NCBI RefSeq assembly: GCF_014646335.1
Contig: NZ_BMNG01000027.1
Coordinates: forward strand, 1-64,000
DNA: 64,000 nucleotides
Reading direction: 5' to 3'
From: Streptomyces lasiicapitis
Lineage (GTDB): Bacteria; Actinomycetota; Actinomycetes; Streptomycetales; Streptomycetaceae
Shown one piece after another: positions 35,081 to 44,381 of this stretch. The translations under genes were made by a program, and so were the position numbers. Numbering within the stretch: position 1 is the stretch's first letter; each line of letters begins with the position of its first letter. The notes under the pieces were generated by a model that saw only the letters and a list, made by a program, of their open reading frames with translations, ran no database searches and was not told where the DNA came from.

Positions 35081-36817
35081 GTGACCAGCGACACCGCAAC
35101 TCCCGCCACCGTACCGGGCGAACGGGTCCCGGACGGCGCCGCGCCGAACGTCGGCGTGGAACTGCAATACACCCACTCGACCACGCCCTTCCCGCTCCCG
35201 GTGTCCCCGGACTCCGGCCCCTACCGCCCGGCGGACCTGGCCATCGTCCTCACCCGCCGCGCCTCCCGCCCGATCGAGTGCGGCCCCGTCACCGTCTCCG
35301 TTCCCGTCGGCGACGGGGCCACCGCGCTGGCCTCCGGGACGGCCGGGATGACGGCGTCCACCGACCGGCCCGGCTGGAACACCGCCATCGCCGAGTCGGG
35401 CCGGGTGACGTTCACCCCGCCCGGCGGAGCGGTGCAGATCGGCAAGGAGAACGGCCTCGCGCTGTCGCTGTCCAAGGTCCCCGTCAACCGCACCGTGGGA
35501 CGCGCGCTGCTGACGGTGAGCGTGCGCTGGCGGTCCCCTGGAGAGACCGGCGAGGACTCCTGGAACGAGGAGACCGTCGACCTGCCGGTTCCGAAGTTCC
35601 CGCCCTCCTTCAGCCTGGGCGTGCTGCGCGCGGCCCCTGCCCGCATCGGGTACGGCGGCAGCGTCACGCTCACCTGGCAGGCGGCGGGCGGCAGCTTCCG
35701 GCTGCGCTACGGCAAGGCGGACATCCTGGTCACCGGTCAGGACAGCTACACCGCCCACAACATCACCCGCGACACCGTCTTCCACCTGAGCGGCACGTCC
35801 ACGTCCGCCTCCGGAGAAGTGGAGGCGGTGCGTTCGGTGTGGGTGACCGTCGACGTGCCGGACGTCGTCACCACGTCCCTGACCGTGACGCGGAGCATCG
35901 TGACCGACCGGCTGGCGGCCCCCACCTTCACCGCGCCGGCCTTCACCGCCACTACGGTCACGCACCGGCCGGAGCTGTCCATGCGGCGCTTCGACCCGCG
36001 GCAGCGCCGCTGGAGCGAGCCGGTCCGGCTACCGTTCGGACCCGCCGCCTCGCCGCCCGCGCTCTTGGTGCACGGCGGCAAGCTCCACCTGGTCTTCCGG
36101 CCGTACGCCGACGAGCAGTTGACGTGGGCGCAGTACGACGGCAGCACCTGGCGGACCATGCCCCAGTCCCCCGGCCGGGCGGCCCCGGCACCGGTCGCCC
36201 TGGCCAGCGCCAGCACCGGGCTGGTCTGCGCGTTCCAGACGCCGGACGGCGAGCAGCAGACCGTGACCAGCGGCAACGGCACCTCGTGGGGCACGCCTTC
36301 GGCGATGCCCGCCCCCTCCGGCGGGGCGGTCTCCTTCTGCTGGGACGGCACCGCCCTGTACGCGGCGATGCGCATCGTGGTCTCCACTGTGCCGGGCGTT
36401 GCCATCTACCGGCAGGAAGCCCAGCAGTGGCGGGAGTTCCACATGAACCCCTTCATCCCCGTGGTCGGCTCCCCCGAACTCGTCCTCCAGGGCGAGAACC
36501 ATCTGTATTACTTCCGCAGCCTTGGCGGCGCGGTATGGACACGGTGGCGCCACAAGGCCGATACGGGTCAACTCAATTGGAACACGCAGAAAGTGAACAT
36601 GAAGGCCGCGCACGACGTACGGCTCGCGACCGCGGGACCGACGCTGTACGCGCTGTACCCCGACTCCGAGGGCGTATTGCACCTACGGACCTCAGGCGGC
36701 CCATCCGGACTGTCGACCGCCCTCGTGGACGAGTACCGCACTCTGGAGACCCCGGCACTGACCTGGTACGGCGACCGTCTGATCGCGGTCGGCAGGGCAG
36801 GCGCATGTCCACCCTGA
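35081..36817 (+). CDS. Beta-sandwich plus propeller-like protein, sixth gene of the cluster
   Basis: The 578-residue paralogue has the same order as its neighbour. It shows SLSKVPVNRTVGRALLTVSV, FPPSFSLGVL, GGSVTLTWQAAGGSFRLRY and NITRDTVFHLSGTS, then VTDRLAAP as in the fourth protein. About 280 residues of propeller-like repeats follow (KLHLVFRPYADEQLTWAQYD, ALYAAMRIVVST, HLYYFRSLGGAVWTRWRHKA). GTG 35081 was chosen over the earlier in-frame codon at 35015 because AAGGAG lies just upstream and 35015 overlaps the previous gene. It ends the cluster; no terminator hairpin is clear. Confidence 0.7.
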   Translation: MTSDTATPATVPGERVPDGAAPNVGVELQYTHSTTPFPLPVSPDSGPYRPADLAIVLTRRASRPIECGPVTVSVPVGDGATALASGTAGMTASTDRPGWNTAIAESGRVTFTPPGGAVQIGKENGLALSLSKVPVNRTVGRALLTVSVRWRSPGETGEDSWNEETVDLPVPKFPPSFSLGVLRAAPARIGYGGSVTLTWQAAGGSFRLRYGKADILVTGQDSYTAHNITRDTVFHLSGTSTSASGEVEAVRSVWVTVDVPDVVTTSLTVTRSIVTDRLAAPTFTAPAFTATTVTHRPELSMRRFDPRQRRWSEPVRLPFGPAASPPALLVHGGKLHLVFRPYADEQLTWAQYDGSTWRTMPQSPGRAAPAPVALASASTGLVCAFQTPDGEQQTVTSGNGTSWGTPSAMPAPSGGAVSFCWDGTALYAAMRIVVSTVPGVAIYRQEAQQWREFHMNPFIPVVGSPELVLQGENHLYYFRSLGGAVWTRWRHKADTGQLNWNTQKVNMKAAHDVRLATAGPTLYALYPDSEGVLHLRTSGGPSGLSTALVDEYRTLETPALTWYGDRLIAVGRAGACPP

Positions 36818-37418
36818 CCGCACCGGTGCCGTCACACGAGCCCGCTGCTGCACTCTCCCCTGCCTGCGGCACGAGGTGACCACCACGTCCTCGGTGAGCG
36901 TCGTAGAGCCAGTGACCGTATCGGTTACCGGGTCGGGCTCAGACACCTCAAGTTCGAGTTCGGCGCCGTACATGCTCAGGTCCGCGAAGAATCCCTGTTC
37001 AACGCCCGGGTCGCCGAGATCGGCGACGTGCACGCACCGAACCCTCCCGTCGGTCGGAACGTCCCATCAGCGGTGACCACCGACGGACCGCCGGTGTGCC
37101 GTCAACCGCCGGGGCGGGGAGCGACGCGGTAGAGAACCCCACTTGACTCCCAGCTTCTGAGCTGGCGGTACTCGCGCATGATCTGCTGCTGGGAGTCATG
37201 CAGAAGATACACATGCCCAGGAGAGGAAGGATGTCGACGGTACGGCGCACTTCAGCTCCGTCGCTGATCTTGCTCAGGATGCGGAGGGCTGACTGTAGCC
37301 ATCTGCAGCTCGGGCGTGGAGTGCGGGACCGGCCGCGCCCGGTACGACAGCAGGACCCGGACTGCGCGTCGCGGTCCGGGCCCTGCCTCATGCGATGCCG
37401 CCCTACAGCAGCGGTGCG
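36818..37418. other. No supported gene; possible relic sequence
   Basis: About 600 bases after the six-gene cluster. One plus-strand frame reads RVGLRHLKFEFGAVHAQVRE and one minus-strand frame VYLLHDSQQQIMREYRQLRS, both looking like protein fragments without start codons. I could not name a family for either. Confidence 0.3.
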
Positions 37419-37628
37419 TCAGCTCTGTGCGGTGTCGTCGCTCGTCTGCCCGGCGCCCTCGGCCGCGCCTACCTTCTCGCGCATCTTGCGCACCAGCTCC
37501 GCCTTCTGGTCGGCGGCACCCTGGCGGTCGAGGTTGCGGTGCGGACCGTTGTTCTGCCGCTCGGCGCGGGACAGCTTCTTGCGCTGGCCGCCGCCCATGC
37601 CCACGGGGTTGTTGATGTTCTTGCTCAC
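37419..37628 (-). CDS. DUF6243 family small protein
   Basis: The 69-residue hydrophilic protein begins SKNINNPVGMGGGQRKKLSR, followed by AERQNNGPHRNLDRQG, the DUF6243 signature of streptomycetes. It is highly charged and probably partly disordered. GTG 37628 follows GGGAGAA. Function is unknown. Confidence 0.85.
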   Translation of the reverse strand: MSKNINNPVGMGGGQRKKLSRAERQNNGPHRNLDRQGAADQKAELVRKMREKVGAAEGAGQTSDDTAQS

Positions 37629-37818
37629 GGGTTCTCCCGGGAAGATGTGAAGTGATCTACGGATTCATCGGTGGAGGGAAGGGCGCGGTGACGTCTCAGG
37701 ACGTCAGCAGGAGCCCATTACGCCCTCACTCGTAAATCGGTGTCTGGGAGAACATGACCAAGACGTTACCCGATTCCGTCGGCCCCGCACACCAGGGCGG
37801 CACGCCGTCGCCGCCGCG

Positions 37819-37842
37819 GCCGGCCGGCCGGCCGGCCGGCCG
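37819..37842. repeat. Short GGCC-type simple repeat
   Basis: About 24 bases of alternating GGCC units lie between the DUF6243 and DUF2637 genes, just beyond the DUF2637 stop. It is self-complementary and can fold; no further role is visible. Confidence 0.5.
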
Positions 37843-37887
37843 AGCCAGGGTGCCGCCGACCATGGACTGCACGCCGGGCACTGGTAC

Positions 37888-38508
37888 TCAACCACAGGCG
37901 TGCCCGTTGTGGTTCGCGCGGATCGTGGCCACCAACTGCCGCGAGCGGCCCGCCCCGATGTGCAGTTCCTTGCGCAGCGACTCAGCAGACACGGGCCGCT
38001 GGTACACCTGCCAGTGCTGGGCGTCCACTTGCCGGGCTCGTGCCAGCAGCGGGTCATCAACATCCGCCCCGTCATGCATAGATGACTCTGCGGCAGTACC
38101 CGCCGCGGGCTCACCGGGACGGTCAGCAAGCAATTCCACCGCGAGCAGGAGAGCCACCGGCGGCCAGCCGGCCACCAGCACCGGCTGCCACGCCAGGGAA
38201 GGCGCCGCCGCCACGTTGGCCGCCAACGACACGGCGATCCCCAGAAAGAACGCCAGCCGTACGACATGCCGCGAGCGCCGGTCATGCGCCGGCGGCCGTT
38301 TCAGAAATCCCACCGTGGCCAGCAGCAGCAAGCCGTCCACCGACAACGGCCACAGCATGGCACTGGTCCGGTCCGCCCCGCCTTGCCCGGCGAACTCTCG
38401 CTGGTGCACATACGAGGCGTACGCGGCCACCCCTGACACGGCCAAGGCTCCGGTGCGTCGAATCCACCCCTCCAGGTCGACCCGACGCCGCGCTTCGGAC
38501 CGCCTCAC
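37888..38508 (-). CDS. DUF2637 (Spd-like) membrane protein
   Basis: The 206-residue protein has four predicted membrane helices in its first 130 residues (TGALAVSGVAAYASYVHQRE, MLWPLSVDGLLLLATVGFLK, LAFFLGIAVSLAANVAAAPS, QPVLVAGWPPVALLLAVELL). A soluble tail ends with a helix-turn-helix-like segment (VSAESLRKELHIGAGRSRQL). DUF2637 proteins are encoded on Streptomyces plasmids and integrative elements, next to spread (spd) and transfer genes, so this is a likely leftover or part of such an element. GTG 38508 follows GGGGGAGGG. No tra, rep or int gene is seen beside it. Confidence 0.8.
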   Translation of the reverse strand: MRRSEARRRVDLEGWIRRTGALAVSGVAAYASYVHQREFAGQGGADRTSAMLWPLSVDGLLLLATVGFLKRPPAHDRRSRHVVRLAFFLGIAVSLAANVAAAPSLAWQPVLVAGWPPVALLLAVELLADRPGEPAAGTAAESSMHDGADVDDPLLARARQVDAQHWQVYQRPVSAESLRKELHIGAGRSRQLVATIRANHNGHACG

Positions 38509-39639
38509 CACCCCGCCCTCCCCCACGCCAAAGAGCACACGTCCGCTTCGATGACGGGCTGCTGCGCCATGCCCTCCGGCTCAACTCGCAGTCGTTGCCG
38601 TCTTCGGCTCGCGACTGCCTTCGTCGCGACCGTGCCTTCGATGCCGTCGATCGGGGTCTCGTCGGACTCCGGATAGTTCTGGGAAGTCCGTTGTGAGACC
38701 GCCTGCCCGTCGGTTCCGGGATACCGCAGTCCGCGAGCGGACCCCACGGCAGCCCTACGCATCACGTCAGGCACCTCGGACAAGCCGGTGACTCGGACCC
38801 CTGCCTGCCCCACGATGAACCTCGTGCAGGTGCGCCGTGCACATGGGCGTCGTCCCAGAAGGATGCGAGCGGCGCACGATGACCGCATCAACGGCTCGCA
38901 CCTGCCGCAGGGTGGGCCACCGGCCGTTCGCGGCGAGATGGGAACGCAGCATGTGTGGTCCTTCTCGTCGTCCTGCCGAAGTACCTCTCACTACAAAAGG
39001 CCGGAATCTCGCCGATTTTTCGACAGGCCGGTGGCAAGGCGTGGCACCGGCCTCGCCCCACACATCGCCCACGGGGCCATCCGTGACGCCTTAGCGTCCT
39101 ACTAATGACGCTGGTCAAGGCCTACTACGCGCTCGTCCCGACACCGTGACCCGCGTAGCCGAAACCGGCCGACGTCGGTCCGCTGCCGGCCCCGCCTTTA
39201 GGTGCCACGGCAGCCGGTCGACGGTCCCCCTTCACTGCCGGCTGGTCTTTCCTTGGCGACCCGCGTGTCTCCTGGCGGCCTCACGACGTCCGCAGGCTTA
39301 TGGAGGAGGCGCTGCCATGTCTCGCGTCGACAGGAGCGAAAACCGCGCCGGTGTGGCCACGGTGCCGGGCCAGAGATCGCCGTTGGGTATCGCACGCGAG
39401 TGCCGGGCCCGTACGTGCGGACCACCACATCGGTATGCGTGCTGGGTGTGGTCACCGCTTCCTCCTCCGCCGGCACCGGTCGTGGTGCGGTGCTCCTCGT
39501 TGTGTAGTTGCTTCAGCAGTCGGTCGGAGCGCATTTCGGGGAACGTCAGGACACGACCGGCGGCTTCGGCTTTGGCTGGTCTTCCACCGCATGCTGGCTG
39601 GCAATGGCAGCGGTGTACAGGGCGCGATGCCGCTGCCGC
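38509..39639. other. Long stretch without a supported gene
   Basis: About 1.1 kb. Frames on both strands have no recognisable motif and poor start sites. A few pieces such as GIARECRARTCGPPHRYACW look like chance frames of GC-rich DNA. The right part leads into an IS5-type relic. The stretch is probably decayed DNA between two mobile-element traces. Confidence 0.4.
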
Positions 39640-39753
39640 GGCGAACGCGCCGTCGCCGCCCTCAAGATCTGGAAAATCCTGACCACGCTGCGTTGCAACC
39701 CGTCCCGGACGACCGCAATGGTGCGAGCCATCCTCGTCCTCCAGCACGTCGAA
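39640..39753 (+). pseudogene. IS5-type transposase C-terminal relic
   Basis: The frame encodes GERAVAALKIWKILTTLRCN and then TAMVRAILVLQHVE, the conserved end of IS5-type DDE transposases (usually RGERA-x-x-x-LK-x-W-KIL). The upstream catalytic parts are not found. Confidence 0.65.
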
Positions 39754-39869
39754 ACCCGACCCACCAAGGATGAGAGAGCTCAGCCATGCCGACCGGCCCT
39801 GGTGATGAGTTTTCGCGCCCCCATCCGTCACACCTACGACGGGACACCACGAGACGGAAGGATGACGTG

Positions 39870-40868
39870 ATGAGTGCGGAGACGTGGCTGGAGGAGCTGG
39901 GCGTGAGCGGTCTTGGCGAGGTCGACGAGCCGGCGTTCGCGGGGCTGGCGGAGCGGCACCGGCGGGAGCTGCATGTGCACTGTTACCGGATGCTCGGGTC
40001 GTTCGAGGACGCCGAGGACACCGTGCAGGAGACGTTCCTGCGTGCCTGGCGGCGGCGGGAGACCTTCGAGGGGCGGTCGACGTTCCGGGCCTGGCTGTAC
40101 CGGATCGCCACCAACGCCTGCCTGGACCTGCTCGCCAGACGCCGCCCGGAGCCCGCGACCGGCGGCGAGGTGCTGTGGCTGCAGCCCTATCCGGACCGGC
40201 TGCTCGACGAGCTGCCCGCGGGCGACGCGGACGAGCCGGAGGCCGTCGCCGTCGCGCGGGAGACGATCGAGCTGGCGTACCTGGTCGCGGTCCAGCACCT
40301 CGCGCCGCGCCCGCGGGCCGTGCTGATCCTGCGGGACGTGCTCGGCTGGCCTGCGAAGGACGTCGCGCAGCTCCTCGGGGACTCCGTCAACTCCGTGAAC
40401 AGCGCGCTGCAGCGGGCGCGCGCCGGCATGCGGGAGCATCTGCCCGCCGAGCGGCAGGACTGGACCGGCGGCGAGGAGGACGCCGGGACGCGCGAGCTGG
40501 TGCGCCGCTATACCGAAGCCAGCGTGGCCACGGACATCCCTGCGCTCACTGCGATGCTGCGGGACGACGTCCGCTGCTCGATGCCGCCCACGCTGGGGCT
40601 GTACGTCGGCCGCGACGCCGTGGTGAACGACTGGGTCGAGAGCGGCTTCGAGGGCATGAAGGGCCTGCGCCCCGTCCTCACCTCCGTCAACCGGCAGCCC
40701 GCCGTCGCCTTCTACCTCTGGCAGCAGCGGGAGGGCGCGTACCTGCCGCTGACGATCGACGTCCTGCGCGTCACCGGCGGGGCGATCACCGAGATCATCA
40801 CGTTCCACGACGACCAGTTCCCGCGGCTCGGGCTGCCGGAACGCCTGCCGGCCGACGGCACGGAGTAG
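39870..40868 (+). CDS. ECF sigma factor with C-terminal SnoaL-like domain (SigX5/SigG type)
   Basis: The 332-residue sigma factor has region 2 at about 25-95 (CYRMLGSFEDAEDTVQETFL) and region 4 at about 145-200 (LGWPAKDVAQLLGDSVNSVN). After about 215 a SnoaL-like domain begins (ALTAMLRDDVRCSMPPTLGL, then WQQREGAYLPLTIDVLRVTG). This matches the TIGR02960/SigX5 class, related to Mycobacterium SigG. In related ECF groups the extension tunes activity instead of a classical anti-sigma factor. GGAAGGA precedes ATG 39870. The next gene starts 5 bases after its stop. Confidence 0.9.
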   Translation: MSAETWLEELGVSGLGEVDEPAFAGLAERHRRELHVHCYRMLGSFEDAEDTVQETFLRAWRRRETFEGRSTFRAWLYRIATNACLDLLARRRPEPATGGEVLWLQPYPDRLLDELPAGDADEPEAVAVARETIELAYLVAVQHLAPRPRAVLILRDVLGWPAKDVAQLLGDSVNSVNSALQRARAGMREHLPAERQDWTGGEEDAGTRELVRRYTEASVATDIPALTAMLRDDVRCSMPPTLGLYVGRDAVVNDWVESGFEGMKGLRPVLTSVNRQPAVAFYLWQQREGAYLPLTIDVLRVTGGAITEIITFHDDQFPRLGLPERLPADGTE

Positions 40869-40872
40869 TCCG

Positions 40873-41169
40873 GTGTGGACGCTCGCGCTGCGCGGTGGCG
40901 CGCGTGTCGCAGTGGTCGCGGCGGAATGGCGCGACGCGTTCGGCGTCGTCACCCGCGGACGGGTGCAGTTGGAGCTACGCGACGGCGAGCCCGGGCCGGT
41001 CCTCGGACGCGGCGCCGGGTTCTGGCTCCGCGGCACCGGTGTCCGCGCTCTGCGGAACCCGGGCCGTGGCACGGCGAGGGTGCGCGTCGTCACCCCTCAG
41101 GGCCAGGACCGTCGCATGCCATTCGACGCACCCGTACGCGAGTTGCCGAGTGAGGGAGGAACGACATGA
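40873..41169 (+). CDS. Small protein co-transcribed with the ECF sigma factor
   Basis: The 98-residue protein begins WTLALRGGARVAVVAAEWRD and is mostly beta strands (VVTRGRVQLELRDGEPGPVL, then VRALRNPGRGTARVRVVTPQ), suggesting a small cupin-like barrel. GTG 40873 is preceded by a GGAG inside the end of the sigma gene, with 4 bases between stop and start. It could modulate the sigma factor or bind its signal; no family is assigned. Confidence 0.65.
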   Translation: MWTLALRGGARVAVVAAEWRDAFGVVTRGRVQLELRDGEPGPVLGRGAGFWLRGTGVRALRNPGRGTARVRVVTPQGQDRRMPFDAPVRELPSEGGTT

Positions 41170-41403
41170 ACAGATCCCCACCCTGACGCGGAGCCTCCGC
41201 ACCCGGACCGACTGACGATCCCGCAACGGGACAAACGCACGGCGCAAGGGCGTGCGCGAGCGCTCCGGGTACCCCGCTCGCGTTCACCCTGGCCGAGCCC
41301 TGGCACGTCCCGGATTCGCGGTGCACACCCGCACTGGGCCGTGACGAAGCAACGGCTGGAGCACGGGTGGATTGGCTGTCTCGCCCCTACCCTGAAGGGC
41401 CAG

Positions 41404-43297
41404 CTACCGGTCCTGCGAAAGCGCCAGAAGTTCCGCGAAGGTGCCGCCTGCGTGGACCAGGTCGTCGTACCGGCCCTGTTCGCTGATGCGGCCCTCGTCC
41501 ATGACCACGACGTGGTCGGCGACCTTGGTGTTCTCCAGCCGGTGCGTGACCACGATCGTGATGCGGTCGGCCGCGATCCCCTTGATCTGCTCGAAGATTC
41601 CGTGCTCGCCTCGCGGGTCCATCTGGGATGTGGGCTCGTCCAGGATCAGCAGGGAAGGACGGCGGTACAGGGCCCTGGAGCAAGCCAGTCGCTGCCATTG
41701 GCCACCCGACAGTTCGGCCCCGCCGAACACCTCTCGGGCGAGGAGGGTGTCGAGGCCGCTCGGTAGTTCCTCGATCGCCTCCCGCATCCCGACCGCGTCG
41801 ACCGCCTCCCACACCGGCTGGTCGTCGAAGCTGCGCGGTTGGCCCAGGGTGACGTTCTCGCGGACCCGCAACGGCCACTGCGCGAAGATCTGTGGAACCA
41901 GTCCCGTGTGCTTCCAGACGGTGGCGGGGGCGACTTGGGCGAGGTCTGTTCCGTTCCAGGTCACGCGCCCTTTGTCGGCGAGGTAGATGCCGGTGATCAG
42001 ACGGGTGAGCGTCGACTTGCCGGAGCCGTTGACTCCGACGATGGCGAGGATCTCCCCGCGGCGCAGGGTCAGCGAGACGCCGTCAACGGCGGGTTTGCCC
42101 TTGCCGGGGTACTGGTAGACGACCTCGTCCAAACGGATCTCGTCCACGGGGGCGTGCAGGGCAACGTCACCTCGTTTGGGTGCGCGGGCAGCGGCGTCGT
42201 CGAAGAAGGCCTGCATGTCGCTGAGGTAGAGGCTGGTGTGGAACACGGCGGCGCCGTTCATGACGACCCCGGACAGGGCGGCCAGCGTCGTTTGGACGGC
42301 GACCACAGCGGTGGCGGCGACGGCGAGTGCGATCCGTCCCGTCACCGCCAGCCAGGCGAGGGCGGCCCAGGTCGCAACGAGGAACAGGCCGCTCACGAGA
42401 GAGGAGAGGAGGGCGATGCGGAGGGTCTGTGGTGCGGCGGACAGAGTGCGTTTGTCGCAGCGGTCCGACAGCGAGCGGTACCAGAACAGGAGGTAGTCGG
42501 TCATGCCGTTGGCGCGGACCTCGTCCCCGTACTTCGGGGTCGTCGACCACCACCGCATCATGCCGCGCACGTTGCGATCGGCGATGTTCGCGTAGTGGAT
42601 CTGGTAGTCCACGCGGGCACTGAGCACCGCACCCACACCGGCGGGGAGCACCGCAAGCAGCAACAAGGGCAGCATCAGCGGGCTCAGTACCGACAGCACG
42701 CCGCTGGCCGTCACCATGCGGACCAGGGCGGACATGAAGCGCTGGGCATCGGTGACCATCACGTGCGTGCGGATCACCCCCATCTCAGCGGCCTCTTGGC
42801 GGTCGGCGAAGCCGTCGACGGCGTACGCCGCAGCCTCGACGCGACAGACAGCTTCCACCAGAGCGGTGTCCGTTTCCGTCGTCAGCCTGGGCGTGATCCG
42901 ACGTTCGGCGTACGTCGCCAAAGCACCTGCGATGCGGGCGACGGAGCTCGCGCCGGCCACGACGAGGAGCGAGCGCGGGCAGAGCCTGATGCAGCCGATC
43001 TGAGACGGAGCCGCCGCTCAGGATCGGGCCCATGGCGCGGGCGGTCGCGGTGAGCAGGACCGCGGCGGCCAGGCCGGTGAGCAACTGGCAGGTCAGGATC
43101 AGCAGTACGGCATGGCGATCGATGCGCCACGACATCCTGGCGATACGACGCAAGACCCTGGGGAGCTGAGCACACAGCCTGCCGAAGGAAACCTCACCGA
43201 GCGGGTTCACGGAGTACTGCCCCGAGTAGGTGATCTCAGCGGGGGGCGGCAGCGGAGGGGTGGCGGCCTGTCGGTCGTGAGTATCTGCTGAGGTCAA
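41404..43297 (-). pseudogene. ABC exporter (fused permease-ATPase) with a frameshift
   Basis: The full reading would be about 630 residues. From TTG 43297 (GGGGAGATC upstream) the first frame encodes YSVNPLGEVSFGRLCAQLPR and the first membrane helices (HAVLLILTCQLLTGLAAAVL). Near 42968-42975 one extra base shifts the frame; the second frame continues from ASSVARIAGALATYAERRIT to the end. The ATPase is intact: Walker A GVNGSGKST, Q-loop LVPQIFAQ, signature LSGGQ, Walker B SLLILDEPTS, and the H of THRLEN. It resembles exporters of peptides or lipids. It may be inactive or may reflect a sequencing error; the rest shows no decay. Confidence 0.8.
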
Positions 43298-43661
43298 CTG
43301 ATCTCCCCTTGCACGGTCGTTGTGGGCTTGGTGGCGTCAGCCCGGTCAACGACGTGAGCGGCGAGTTCGAACACACGTCTTTCGGACGGGGGTGAATCCG
43401 CAAGGTGGAGCGAAAAACAACGAGTGCGTGCCCCACCGACCCTTGAGTCGCGGGGAATACGCGTCGGCCGAGATTGGCCGAATCGCCGAAGCCTGAGACG
43501 CGTGCGACGAATGAGGTTGAGAGTCAGATCACTTCACTGGCCACCAGTGACTGTTCAGCCGTCGCGGACCTCTCTCCCGATCCTCGGATGCTCGAACTCC
43601 TGGAGGTCCGACGGGAGTCCCACGTGACGGGCCTGGCCTCGGCTCGCATCGAACCCGAGCG
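43298..43661. other. Divergent upstream region of the ABC exporter
   Basis: About 360 bases. A plus-strand frame from 43474 encodes a short peptide (SQITSLATSDCSAVADL in the middle) that could suggest a small gene, but it has no ribosome site and runs into the broken protease. No gene is supported. Confidence 0.3.
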
Positions 43662-44264
43662 TTACGCACGCCGGTGGGGCGCGGCTACGAGGAGGACGGC
43701 GCCTCCGAGCGCGAGCGGGGTCGTGCGGTTGGAGTCGGCGCCGGTCGCGGGCAAGGTCGAAGTCGGCGGCGGCGTCCACGTCGGCTCATGTCGACCATGG
43801 TCGCCCCCTCGTAGTTGTTCCCCGGGATGCGATAGGTGTGGACGCCCTGGAGGCGCTTGTCGAGGGTGCCGGACGTGTGGCGGTACTCCACGACCAGGCG
43901 GTCCTCACCGATGGGGATGTCCAGCGCGCGTACGCCGTCCTGCCCTCCGTAGAGGGAATTCAGTGTGTAGGTGGCGGACTTCTCGACCGTCACCGCCTCC
44001 TCGTCCGACAGCCATTTGGAGTGGAGCAGTTCGGGCGCCGTGAGGCCCACCGATACGGTGCCACCTCCCATCGGCGTCTGGCGGCTGTTGGCGCCCTTGG
44101 ACTCTTCGCAGTCGGCGAGGTCGGTGCCGGGGCAAGGGATCCGTGTCTGGTGCGGATAGCCGAAGTTGTGCCCGAACTCATGGGACAGGAGCGTCTGGTC
44201 GGCACCGCCGCCGTCGCTGCCGACCGGAAGCCAGGTGATGCCGCCGCTGTGCGATGCCCCGGGC
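43662..44264 (-). pseudogene. Sortase-anchored metalloprotease, truncated and frameshifted
   Basis: The minus strand encodes a zinc protease core, TLLSHEFGHNFGYPHQTRIP (HExxHxxGxxH present), then a beta-rich part (GVRALDIPIGEDRLVVEYRH). Near 43785-43800 a frameshift hides the end; in the next frame PPPTSTLPATGADSNRTTPL is a sortase LPxTG signal followed by a hydrophobic segment and the stop at 43662. The signal peptide and N-terminal domains are absent: coding sense begins at 44264, next to a terminator of the gene upstream. It was once a cell-wall-anchored protease. Confidence 0.7.
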
Positions 44265-44269
44265 GGCGC

Positions 44270-44305
44270 AAAATCAGAGGCCGGGCGCCCTCTGCGCCCG
44301 GCCTC
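44270..44305 (-). terminator. Rho-independent terminator of the DUF3472 gene
   Basis: Perfect 12-base arms (44277-44288 and 44294-44305) with a 5-base loop; reading on the minus strand the stem is followed by GATTTT. It lies 77 bases beyond the DUF3472 stop codon. Confidence 0.85.
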
Positions 44306-44381
44306 CACCGTTCCAGGATCCGCTCCGCCACCGTTCCTGGTGCCGGCTCCGCGGAAAAGTGCCGGGCGTCAGACGGCCGAC

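Noticed and set aside
23960..36817. Phage tail or contractile injection system
   Set aside because: No sheath, tube, baseplate, spike or AAA ATPase motif is present in any of the six proteins.
38767..39105. Small ORFs near 38.8-39.1 kb on both strands
   Set aside because: No ribosome site, no domain and overlapping frames of similar length on both strands.
43474..44043. Possible small peptide (lanthipeptide-like precursor) next to the ABC exporter
   Set aside because: One frame has SLATSDCSAV, but there is no ribosome site, no cysteine-rich core and no modifying enzyme; the frame runs on into the broken protease.
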